This document shows, one piece after another, positions 10,046 to 22,600 of a DNA stretch of 64,000 nt. This DNA comes from Galbula dea (taxonomy: Eukaryota > Chordata > Aves > Piciformes > Galbulidae). A program made the position numbers and the translations under genes. Each line of letters starts with the position of its first letter. Position 1 is the stretch's first letter. The stretch is taken from assembly GCA_013399015.1 (NCBI GenBank), contig VWZX01001688.1, positions 3,808,220-3,872,219 of the forward strand. The letters are read 5' to 3'. The notes under the pieces are model-generated. The model worked only from the letters and a program-made list of their open reading frames with translations, did no database searches and had not been told where the DNA came from.

Positions 10046-13000
10046 ACTGGAAACTAAGTGAAACATATGGGTTGTTCTAAAAGAGATCTCTGTGGCTAAA
10101 CCCTACAGATGGAGAATTGGCAAGGGTCAGGGCTGGGCCGGCCACTAGATGAGTAATAGATGCTCTCTGTGAACCCCTCTGCTTCCCAAAGGGAAGGAAG
10201 GAGATAGACTTAGGGGTTGGAAAATTGAAAGTACTTTAGAGAAAATAATAACAATAACATGAAATATATACAAATACATATATAACAATATTGAACTCAA
10301 CCCCCCGAGGGCAGTTGTGTCACTGTCACCACTGATTCTAAGGCAGCACTGGGGAAGTCTTAGACTGGACTCAGCAGCAGATGGAAACTGGATTCAGAAG
10401 CTGGATTCTGGAGCTGAATTCAGGAAAATATGGGTTGGGATTGAAGCCTGGGTGGGCTCACTTTTTGTCTAAGGCTTTATTTCCAGTCCAGCTGTATTCC
10501 CACTGGCTTTTCCACATCTTAAAAATGGGAATGGCATGTCCACAGGCAGGAGTTCCCAGGACAAATGTGTAGTAATTGTCCTGCCATTTTCTGAAAGAAT
10601 TCAGTAAAGACCTCATAAAATCATATGATGAAGTCTTCTGGTCCTGTTGGACAAATTAGATGTCAAAGGACACATTAAAAAGAGACTTTAATTACCTGTG
10701 CTCGGTAAGATGCTTTTAGTATTATTATTTTTTTTTTTCTTTTCTAAGAAAATTGCACCCTAGCCACATGTATATTTGGCAACTGCCTGAATTTTCTCTC
10801 CCAATTTTCTAGGTTGACTTTCCCTAACCTCCTCTCTTATATTTTTATATTCTGCTGTGAACTTAAGAAATCCAGCATACTCCACCATAGAGGTGAACAT
10901 GCTATTCATATGTAGTATCTGAAATCATGCCTGTATTTTGAGATCACTAGATAAAAGACATTATAGACATTAGACATAAAATGACTAGAAGAAATGAATA
11001 CGATGAATTCACTTGCTATTCTAATTTATTTCATCTTTTTGACTGGACAAAGAGTATGTAATTTTGCATGAGATAAACTGTATACAATCCAAATGATATA
11101 GAAAACCCTTTGTGCTGAAGGCAATGCATCCTTCTGTAAGATATAGTGTCCATAAAACTGAAGTAAATAGTTGCATAAATACTTCTTCATAAATGTGTAA
11201 TGACTCATTTGAAAGCCAGACAGTGTTAATGATGTATGATCTCTATTTTTGGCACTTTTAGTACCTGGAAGTGTACCTACATTTTGCATAAATGAAACAC
11301 ATAAGTGTTGTTCTGCAGTGTAGGAAGGGAGAAGGTAGCAAAATTCAGTTTATAGTTCTTGTGCCAGCTGGGAAAGATAAGGAGTTAGAGGAGCCTGTCA
11401 CAGCTAGAGCTGCTTGGGAGTTCTGCTCAGGTGTCCCCTTGGTGCCCTTGAGTAACCTGTCCTTTCCTTCATGTATTTGTGTCAAAGATCAGGCCAGACT
11501 TTCACATGCCTTTTGAATGTGTTGAGGACAGGCTTAAAGGAACTCTCCCTGTTCAGATACTGGAATGTCCTTGGACATAGACAGAAAGGAGGAATGCGAA
11601 TGTCTATGATTGAGTGATGTTCACATAAAGCCCCAGCAAAATGACATCCTTTCTTAAGCCAAATGAAAAGCTAGGTTAGAAAACCCAAGTCTGTGGTCTC
11701 TCCAGAGACCATTGCACCTTGCAGCCATGGCAGCCCACAAAAAGGACAATGTCACCCAGCCCTGCCATGTGAAGATGAGCTGCAGTAATTCACATGTCTC
11801 AGTCCAGCACACCACAGTCCATCACTGCTCACAGCCTCCAGTAGTTCCTCTTGTGCAGACCCTGCAGTTCACAATGCAAGTCAAAAGGGTCCCAGCAGGG
11901 GCTAGTCCTTCCCAAGAGAGAACCAGCAGTTGTTGGAATGGGCACTGAGGTGCCTGATTCCTCTTTGGATACAGACTCTCAGTGGACATTTTTGAGAGAA
12001 AATATCTCTCTCTCTTTTATCCATAGGCATCCATCTCTGGGGAATGGGCTGGACCCACTCTCACAGGTGTCCTTCCAAGACAAGAGCAACGTTCCTGTGC
12101 TTGGGAAAGAAGATTGAATCAATGTGGTACCCAGGCAGAGATGCTTTACTAGAAATATTGTCAAGTGACAAGCTTTGACCTGGGTAACTGCACATTCTTT
12201 CTTCCCTTTCTTCTTGAGAATTTTGGAATTTTCACCAAAGGCTTTTTCAGTTTCAAGCTAAAGGAAAAGCAGAAGGCATACTCTTAAGAGAGACTGAGTC
12301 ATTTTCTTTCCCAAAAGCTATGGTAGGTCACTAGTCTATCCTTTTCTCTACTCCAGAAAGGTAGCAAACATTTGCAAAAATGCTTCTCTGGCAGACCTCT
12401 GCTGACCTTTTGCAGTGAGCCAGTAAGGATTGATCCAAGGCCAGGGTCCAGCTGGAGCAGCAAGACAAATAAATAAATAATAAAAAAATCCCATTTAGCT
12501 TTGATTGAGGAAGTGTCTGTTATTCTGTTATTCCTAGCATTTCTTTAGCCCATGTATTATTCATTTTACTTGCTTACAAAAATCAATTGGAAGTTGCTTT
12601 TCCTTTTCCACATGTGACTGTCAAATCCTTGTGGAAAATTGCTTAAATTGTGTGATCTATGGTTCAAAGTGAGAACAGAATGCTTAATTAGAGTTTAATT
12701 ACCTTGGAAGATTTGATGCTTTCTGACTGCTTTTGTTTTATTCCTTTCCTGGCTCAGTGGTTTCTGTTGAAGTGTGTCTTCATTAGCAGCAGAACCAGGT
12801 GCACAGGTTGAAACTCCACAGTTCACCAGCACCTGGCAATGTGTTTTCCCTTCCATCTCATGCTTACATGCCTCTGTCTAACTGACCTGCTAGCAAGAGG
12901 AGTGCAATACACCTGTTATACATGGGCCTGATCCTTACAGCTGATGACTAAATACCTAAAACTGCCTCTGATGGGTTTACACAGACCCAGATGTTATGTT

Positions 13001-16000
13001 GTAGTTCAGTCAATGTTTTTAAGACCAGAAGTAGGGTTTACTGAAGAACTATGACTTTTGACCTTGAGATCCACCACTTGCCCACCAGTGCTTCATCTGG
13101 CATCAGCTGAACTGGGTGAAAGCTTTTCCTATAAAACAGCCTAGGTACCTAAAGCTCAGCTTTCCATCAGAACCAGGCTCCTAAAGTGCTGATATGCTGC
13201 TGGACATTAAGAATACTTCAATCCCAAACTATATTTATTTGGATGAAGGATAAAGGTTAAAAAATGGTCTGTGTCTTGATTTAGATCTTTGTCTTTAAAC
13301 CTTTTTTATGACACAATGACAGTTTGTTCCTCACCCACAAGAAAACTTATCTGCTTAAAATGGCACTTGGGTTTGGGGAATGTTTTGTTTGGGTCTGGTT
13401 TTTTGTTAGGTTTATTTAACTTGAATTAGTTCCCAGGTTTGCTTCACCTTAGGGCTGCTGGCATGGAGAGAAAGAAGCAAATAAAGGGGAGAATTTTGGC
13501 ATCAGTGCCAAGCTGTGGTGGCTTATGAAGGTCACTAATTGTGAAATGAAACCAAGAATCATGGGGAGATTTTTACACCAAAACTCTTCAGATCTGGTTC
13601 AGTATCAAGATCACTTTTGGATTTGAATTTTACTCAAGTTTCAGATTTTTTTGTTTTGTTTTTTTTGGTTTTTTAAAGTTTCTCTTTATTTTTGTCAAAT
13701 GAGGATAAGATTGTTCATTAACTTCTAACCAGTTAGGCCTGTGCTGTTTGATTGTTGACAAAGACTTCATGTCAGATGAGGAGAGTTTGGCTGGAAAAAA
13801 CTTGTTACCTGTAAGAAAGCTGGAATTAAGAACCCCTTAAGTAGATGCATTTTCAGAAGATTGTTTCTCTCTTTTGTGTACCTCTTTCCCCCTGGGGAGC
13901 CTCCTGTGACAGCATCTTGTTTTCCTGAGGAGCCATTGTTTGAATAAGAGCATACAGCAGATTATAGAAGGAAAAGTTGCCTTTGGTGTCAGGGTTCTTC
14001 CAGTCTCCCTCCTCGAGCTACACAGCCCCAAATAAAAGCTGACATTTGAGCAAGTCCAGGTGATGTTTCTGTTATTTGCAGTAGTCACCTCTTAACTCAA
14101 CCTTAAGCTGGGAAAGTGAACAACTGAGCCATGGAAGGCAGCAGGAATCCTTTCTGTTGATGTTGCTGGGTTTGGATCAGGCAACCGTTTATCAGCACTC
14201 CTGGGACTGCAGGAAGTCAGTACTGAATAACAATGGCATTATTACTGCCTGTCACTGCTAATGTCAATGGCAACATTAGGTCTGTAACACATAAAATGAA
14301 TCAAGAAATGCAAGTCCAGTAGAAATAAGGAAAGAAAATACAGGAGAGAAAAAGCTCACAAAGCTATTTTTAATCTGTATGGATCTAATAATAGGTTGGT
14401 AACAAATCTTTGTGTAGTACTTAATTATATTTCTGTGTTAGTTAATTTTTTTGTTTATGATTAGGAGATTAAGAAGAATAATGGTAGATTTTTTTTGGTT
14501 TATTAGACGAGTCAAGATTGATGCATGCTTATCCATGAAAGGCTGTGAGTGCTCCTTCTGCTCATTTTTCTACCCCATAAGCCAAGAATGCAAACCCTGG
14601 TAGTCCAGAAAGTACTTCCAGATTGGTTTTCACCTTCTTTACAAAATGTAGGGAGGTTTTACATATTTAGAACTCAAAATAAAACTCCTGCTTTTCAGGG
14701 AAAACTACATTTATAGCATCTTCCAATTGTATTGATTCCCAGCATTGAGCTGGAATGCTACCTCTGTTCCCAGGAGCAATATCTCATTTAGGCCTGCTGC
14801 AAATGAGAGAGAAGACAAAAATAGACTAGTCAGAAAGCAGGAGAGGAATCACTCAAAATGCATGTAGGAAAGCTGGACATAATCAAGGACTGAAACTTCA
14901 AGCAATATGATAAGCTGGAGACAAGTTGTTTTATGGTAGTAAAATATGAACAAGTTGGGGATTTTTTTGGTAGCTACTACTGCAGTGGCTCTCCAACAAA
15001 GATGCCATATGGATCTTTTGGATGCATCTGTCAGTACCTACTACCTATGTGTGACCTCTGCTCTTTGACTGCTTGGAGTTATTAGAAGCAGCTGCAGGAT
15101 AAATCAGCTTTTGGCTTGCTCTAAGCTGCATACTGCAGTGTTTTGCTGAACAAATATGTGTAGGTTAGTAAACGTGGTGCTGCTTCTGTGAGCAGGGAAA
15201 CACCACACAAACCTGTAGACAATTCCTGAGAAAGAAAACCAGGAGCTGAAGTGCGTGGGCAGTATGTAAGAGGTTTAGACTATGTCCCTGTTGTCCAGGC
15301 AAAGTCCTGCAGATTGCACTGTTCCATATTCCTCAACTCTGATGTTTCCTTGATGTCCCCTTCCCTATAGAGAATAACCTGATCCAAAGAACTTTCTAAT
15401 TAATGTCATTAGGAAGGAACTATTTAATAGTGATGTTTGTTTGCTTTAACTGCAAGAAAACCTGAACCATCATTGGTTTATAATTTATTTTCTTGCATTT
15501 TATTTTTCATCACTTTTGGAGCTTTTAAACAACTCAATGAGCAACTTCTTTTCAAAAAACCCCAAATAATATTGTCTCTGACACAGTACACCAAGGTGCA
15601 TTTTCACTGTGGCTCAGGAAAAACATCTTGATGGGAAATATAGAGCCCCTCTCCTTCCAGACATAGCAGTTTGTTGTCAGATTTACATGCTTTTGTTTTT
15701 CTTCTGTGAAAAGCCTGAGTCAAAAAAGTTGGAGAGTTACTGGAACAGATAATTCTACTGGTTTGCCCATACAGGCAAGTGTGAGCTCTCTTCCTGCTGA
15801 ATGAAGCAGAACATACTTTTTGAGATTGCAACACATTGGAACTCTGCTTGTTTTGGTTCTTTGTGCAAGGGAACATTTTTCTTATAACTTTCCTGATGCC
15901 CTCAAAAAGGGAATAATCAGCTGGAGCTGGAAGTGCTTTATTGCCTAAGTGCCAAACTGATTAGGGTAAAAGAAACAGGATAAAAGCAGGTGAATTGCAT

Positions 16001-19000
16001 AGTGTTAAGGCTGAAGTGACGATCAGTAGGTGTGCCAGCATTGGCAGTGTCTGACCTTCAGGGTTTTCCAGGGAACTCTCACTTTCCTTCCAGCACCTGC
16101 CATAGGGAGGGAACACTGTCATCCTGGTTTGCAGACCAAAGTCTCAATTGTAGAAGATCAGACTCCCCAACTCTTGGCCTGCTTGTTTCCATAGGAAAGT
16201 CATTGTCCTGAGGCAGGTGAGGATGGAAATGGGATGTGGTACACAACAATAAGCATCTCACCAACCTTCTATGGCTTTGACAGCAGTAGGAGAGCACTCT
16301 GAAGCAAAGTGGGAACTTTCCAGAGGACAAGTGGGTCTCAGAGGTGGACAGCTGAGCAATATGCAGTGCCACATGCCCAATAAATACAAACTAGACAGGC
16401 AACTTGAACTGATTTCTTTAAAATAAAGAATTAATCAGTTACCTCTGAGTGAAAGAAATAAGGTCATTCTTCTTACCCTGATGATACTTAGTGGCATTTT
16501 CCAGCTGCATTCTTGCAATATCCCTTGTTTTCCCACCATGTGCTGTCAATTTTCACAATCATATTATATTCAATGATAAATTGTTCTAGCTAGATTTTAT
16601 TGTCTTTGTCTCTTACTGGCACCTGGCAGGGTCCTGCTGAAATACCATTTCAAGCTGTCCTATGGTGAGTAGGTAATGAACACCTATGGATGTATCCACA
16701 AATAAATAAAATATAAAATATACAAAAAGGGATCAGGATGGCTATTTCCACCTCAAATATTGTAATTTTCATCATTCCTTCCAGTTTTACCCAATGCCAC
16801 AGAGACTTTCTACCAAACAAGGTGATAGATCCATTAGAAGAGACTTCAGATCACAAAGCAATGTGTTGTTGCCCACCATCAGAATGAAGGCAAAAAGTAT
16901 TTATAATGCACTGATACCAATCCAGAGATTCAAACTTCCATGGAATCATGCTTTTGTCACTGTAGTAAGCTGTGGCCTTAATAGCCCATTGGAGAATGCT
17001 AGCTTCATATTTACTTTGACAAAATTTCACTAAGTTTTGAACAATCCAGTGCATTGAAGTCTCCTGCATTAAAAATACAGCAGATTAGGGTGCAATTTAA
17101 GCAGTGCAGAACTAGCTCAGGGGAGCATCCCTGATCTTAATTTCATTTAGCTGTTACTGATGTGTCTAGAAGAAGAAAGAGTTGATTGCTGATTTATATG
17201 CCTTGGCTTTCATTATGTTATATTTCTGCTGTGCAGGGGTCACCACAGAGTCTATTAACAAGAACCAAGGCAAAACCAGCTGATGTTCTTACTGTCATGT
17301 CAGATCCTCTCCAGAATTGCTGTTAGTTACTTTTTCTTCATTGTTGTCTCCAAAGTTTGCAGTTAGCTCTCCCAGCCATGACTAGAATTTTAATGGTCTT
17401 GCAGTCTGTTGTTTATTAGGATTTTTATTAGTATTAATATGGTCTATTTTTCTAGCTGTCTGTTTCACTATAATTAATTTCAAAATGTTTTTGAAGTACA
17501 AGATAAAGGGGTGCTCCCAAGGCACTGTTTGCTTAAAGTTCATTTTCAAGCCATTAATATATGCCTCCAGCAAACCCTCATATTAGGGTGTGCAGCAAAG
17601 GCTCTAGAAGCCAGATTCTAAGGACACATCTGATTGACCCCCAATTTACAAAAGATATTTAAAGAAGATCTCAGCACTCTTTTGTACAAAAAATAAAGAT
17701 TTTTCATAACTGAGCACCTTGCTCTTCACACATACTGACTGTAGTCTGCATTTCAGTTTACATTGTGGTTATGGTTTCAGAGACCATTAACTTCCTAGAA
17801 ACTTCAAGAAGAGCAGAGATTTTCTACAGAGGGAAAGACTGAGGTATGAATTCAGCTTTCACTGGACATCCAAGAGATCCACATAGGCAAAGGTAGGTGC
17901 CTTGGAGCTCCCACCTGATAATTCACCCTCAGGACACAGACCACTGGGAACCTGATTCCTGCTATAACTGTGATGTATAAAACTATTTGTTCAACCTTGC
18001 TTTACCCTCTCTCCAGATGATGGTTTAAGGAATGAAGAGAAATACAATGCTGGAGCCCATCTGGCTGCCAGCTACTTCAAGAAAAGGAGTTTTCCTGTTG
18101 CTTTAGTTAAATAACCGTTTTGTTTTGATCCCAGAGTGCTTTCATGGTCTTTGTCAGTGGCTGCCAGGCAGACAGACTTACAGCTGCTGCTCTCCTCTGA
18201 GCAATATAAATCTGTGGAAAGCAGGGAAAAGCAAAGACATGTCAGAAATGTGTAATTCCTGGCATGCATCTTTTAATCTGGTCTATAAGAAGGAAAAAAA
18301 AAGAGCTTTGTCACAACACATCAGTTTCACCAGCTATGTCTTTTATACAGAAATGTGCAAAAGATCCTGATATCCAAAGAGGTTCATTTCCTGAGAGACT
18401 GCTGCAGGTGCCTTGTTAGGCAGTGCTCTGGCTGCTTTCTGACATCCTAAGCATTGGGAGTGAAACTTCAGCTTTGTCCTCCCTCTTCCTGATACTGCTT
18501 AAGTAACACATACTGCTATAAACAGGAGTCTTCATTACTTTTACCTCAGAGCCCTAACTTTCCCTTTCTTAAACAGCAGTTCCTTATCTCTGTAATATTT
18601 GAAACCAGAACTTGAGATATGAGCCTTCTTGCCCTAGGTTTGGATGAACTTGCTTGGCTTAAAGCAAAGCTCTCATCTGCAGACTGCATGGCATGAAACC
18701 AAACCAAAACACTATTGTTTGGAAATGACTGACATTCTCTGGTGGAAAGCCTTAGTTGCTGTCTCTGTTTTTGTGATATTTGTCTTCTGCTGTATTTCTT
18801 TTAGTTAGCAAAGATTTTATTTTCCTCTGGCAGAAGCAAGGCAATACAAAAAGTAATCTTTTACAATTTACAGGGTAGAAAGCTTTATTGTCTTTCTGGC
18901 TTCTTTCACCAGCTCACAGTAAACATTTATCTTCTGATTCCTCTAATAGGATGTGACTTGTTGTGACATCATATTTTGAAAGGCTGTGATTTAAAGGATG

Positions 19001-19600
19001 TTTTTTATGCCCTCTTCCCCAACACTCACCCATTTTGCAGAGACTACTCATTTAAAAGGCAGTGTAGCCTCCTGGTGGTCAGAATTGCTGCCTGAGGCTT
19101 CTCCAGTGCATTTCCTCAGTCATGACTTTGCACAAGTCCATCACAAACAAGTATCTTCTGCACCAGGCTTGCTCAGGACTGCTCACAGTTCCCTGGTCCA
19201 GTGGTAACACTGGGCACTGCCATGCAGGTTGCCATAGCAGGATCTAAGATGCAGAGAATTAGCTGTGCTGCCTTAACATCTGCACTGAAAGCCACTGAAA
19301 CAAGAACATGGAGTTTCTCCTATTATTTTACTAGCAGCAAGTATAAAAGTCCACAGCAGCACACTGATAACTTCAATATCCATTTCCTCCCCTTGCAGTA
19401 TAGATTGAAGATAGAATTCATTCCATCAGGGAAGCACCCTAAGGAAATCCTGAGCTGTCAGCCAAAGCAGAGCTGTATATAAACCATCTCTGGCTCTATT
19501 AGCATTTGTGCCACTCCTGGTGAGAGTCTTTAGCTGTCCCCACCCCATCCAGGGGAAATAGGAATATGCTCTATTACCTTTCCTGAATGAACTCTGCACA
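10046..19600. other. Gene-poor AT-rich stretch, no supported gene
   Basis: No splice-supported frame or recognisable repeat family was seen. A T-rich low-complexity tract lies at about 13646-13676. A block at about 12590-12760 has paired homeodomain-type TTAATTA motifs (12684-12690 and 12694-12701) in sequence that looks non-random. Frames such as 11712-11948 have no family features and are taken as chance. Confidence 0.5.
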
Positions 19601-22600
19601 TAGCAGTTTTTTACATTTTTGTTCATTATTTTAAATAAATAGGATTGGCACTGGGCAAATGCTGTGCATTCAATTTCAGGTGGGTTTTACAAGCTGGGAT
19701 TGTCCTGTCTGAAAAGAATCTGTCCCTGCAGGAAAAAGCTGCTTCAGGGCCAGCTCTTCCCAAAGGGAAAGCTGCTGCTCTGAGAGCCTTGAGGGATGCA
19801 GAGGACATCCCTGTGCTGCAGGCTGAGCCAGTGGCCTTTCTCCAGTCTCTCCTGGACAACCACCCTGAGCAGTGGTGAGGTGGCAGCAGCTCAATACCTT
19901 GTCCTTGCTCTTGGAAGTGATGCTCCTCAGCCAAAAGAGGAGGAGCATGCAATGAAGGCCTGAGCATCTTGAAATGTCTCTCTCAGAGGCAGACTGAAGC
20001 TCCATGGCATATAAGAGGTGATGAGGAAGTGGGGATACTGAAGGCAGTATAACCACAGTAACACAACCTGTACATGGGCAAACAAACAGCTCCTGTGCTG
20101 ACCATCGCTGTCACACAGCGAACCCAACACAGTTCTCTAGTGCTGTGGGAGGTACAAATCTGAATGCCTCAGGTGATATTAAACAGGCATGAAAACTGCT
20201 GATTGCAGAGAATAGTCAGAGGCTGGCAGAGGCTTTCAGCCCAGGTTACAGGACTCTGGGGTGTCTTCAGCTGCCTCTCCAGGGCTCACAAAGCACATTA
20301 AGTGTGGTCATTGCATTTACAATTACACCCCCTCTGGAAATTGCTCAGGCATCTGTGAATTGAAAGAAGGTTAAAATCAGAGTGTTTAGGGGTTGGCAGT
20401 AGAGATGGTGGGGTAGGAGAAGCAATCTCTCACCAGCCTCAGGCAGCTGTAACTGGGAAGGAAAAAGTCCTCTGTAACCTTCCTCTTTCCCCTGCTTTTG
20501 TAAAGAGATGAAGCACCAGATGCAGGAGTATCTAACTGTAACAGCATTGGGATAACCAGTAATTAACACCTTAAGGAAAGGTTCAGCTTTCCTGTTTGGC
20601 TCTTGTACCACAAGACCATCTTGTGAGCTTGAGATGTTCTGCAGTGTCACCTGGAGGAGCCTGATGTCCACCCTCCAGTACAAGACAGGGCAAAGGGTGC
20701 CAGTGCTGGGAACTTCCAGTAATATGCCCCAAATCAGATGGTGTTACAAGCAGTGGCTGAGGTGAAAATGTCCAGAACTCACTGCCACAGAAATAAACCA
20801 GTTCATTTAAATCTGTCTTGGTCAGTCTCAGATTTACTGGCTGGGCAGAGTGGGCAGTGCTAAGTGGGGTCCTGGCACTGTTACAGGGCCATGGAAGTAC
20901 CCAGAAATCTCAGCATATGTAGGTCATAGAAAGACCTGTAAACATCTCTACACCTTTGCTGTTTCCATACATATAAAAACCCCCAGGCCAACAACCCTTA
21001 ATAAGTGTTTCTTTTGCTGAGTAACCCAAGGTCACCCAATCCGGTGGCACTGTTGCTGTAACCCTTGTCATCATTCCTATTCACCAGATGAAGTGACTTT
21101 TGGCTGTCCATGTGTAATTGCCACACACAAGCCTGACTTCTCCCAGACCTTCTCATGGGATCCCAGTGGCAAGTCATATTTATTAGTTCAAAAGAGAATT
21201 TCACCTCTTTTATTTTTTCTACTTTTCCAGGCATTACTTGCTTCTTGGTTTTGCTTTATTCTTTAGCATGTAGAAAGGCCTAGTGTTTAAAAAATCCAAG
21301 CCCACCCCTTAAAATTCAGAAACAGAGCTCATACAGTGACTGTGAGCATGCAAACCTGTGCAGCTGTGGAGTGCTCACAGCTGCTGGATGTGCAGCAGCT
21401 GTTGGGTAGATCACAAAAATAACAAAAGAGCACCTGCAAGTGCCTATGCCATTTCTTAAGAAAACAGAAAGGCAGAAACTTTCCTGAGGTGGTTGAAATT
21501 CTGTCTACTGCATACTAAGAAAAGAGCAATGTGGCTGCTTTAGCTCAGGTGTGATGATCCAGTTCAGTCAGCTGAAAGCATCAAGGAAATGAAATGAGAA
21601 AAGCCAAAAGCCTCCTCACCTTTTGAAAGCAGTGGAAACATGGAATTTGATTTCTTTTTGGGGTTACAATCTTTTCTGTAGAAGTAACTGAAAATATCCT
21701 TCTGATGATGTCCTGAACAATAGGATTTGTTGCCAATTTTGATATTTATTTATTTTTATGTATTTCATCTTAAGTATATATTTTATATCAAAATGTTAAA
21801 ATCTCACATTTCAGAGATGACCTTGTTTCTAAGTGGTGAGACACCTGACAGCACCTTTTCCTTGGACTGCTGCTCTGCAGTGCTCAGCAGCTGCTGAGTA
21901 CCCCCAAAGGGTGCAGGAGGTCAGCATCCCAGTGGGCAGCATGTCTTCAGGACATGATGGGCAGTTTGCAGCAGTAGGTTGGAAGCATGTGTAGAAATTG
22001 TTCTAGTGCTCCTGCCAACTGTTGGGATCCTGTATCTGGGCCAGTGCAGCAGAGATGTGGAGGAAAGGGCTGGATTCTGAAGGCTGCCCTGCAAAGCTGA
22101 GCATCTTGCACTCTTTCACCCCCTAGAGAGAAAGAATGATCTTTAGAAAACTGAAATGTGTTTGTTGGACTCAGGAGTCAATTTACTGACCAAAGAGGGA
22201 ACAGAGAGCCCTGGGGAGTGTGGGAGCTGCTGGGTTGCAACTTCAGCCTCTCTGCCTCTTTCCAGGGCTTGAAGCACAGCAGCACACAAATCCCCTGGTC
22301 TGAACACAGCAGGCAGGAAGGTGATGGCTCCCTGGGCCTTCCCTCTCTAAACCTCTTAGCAGCATCTGTATAATTTGGTAATGTGTGTAATTTGTAAATG
22401 TTGGGTGCCTGGTAGCTCTGTTTATGTTGTTTTCCTATATCAGTAGTATAAGGGCTATTTAAACTTCTTCTAGGTGTGAGTTCTCTCTCATATTTATTTT
22501 GTATTATTAAGTCCTTGAAAAAAAAACCCAAACAAAAAAAAGTCTTGAAAATTTAAGACTTTGCTTTGAATATGAAAGACATTTTTTATATCACTGTAAT

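Noticed and set aside
11712..12117. Two overlapping plus-strand frames with an ATG in good context
   Set aside because: Short, overlapping in different frames, low complexity in residue use, and without promoter or splice support.
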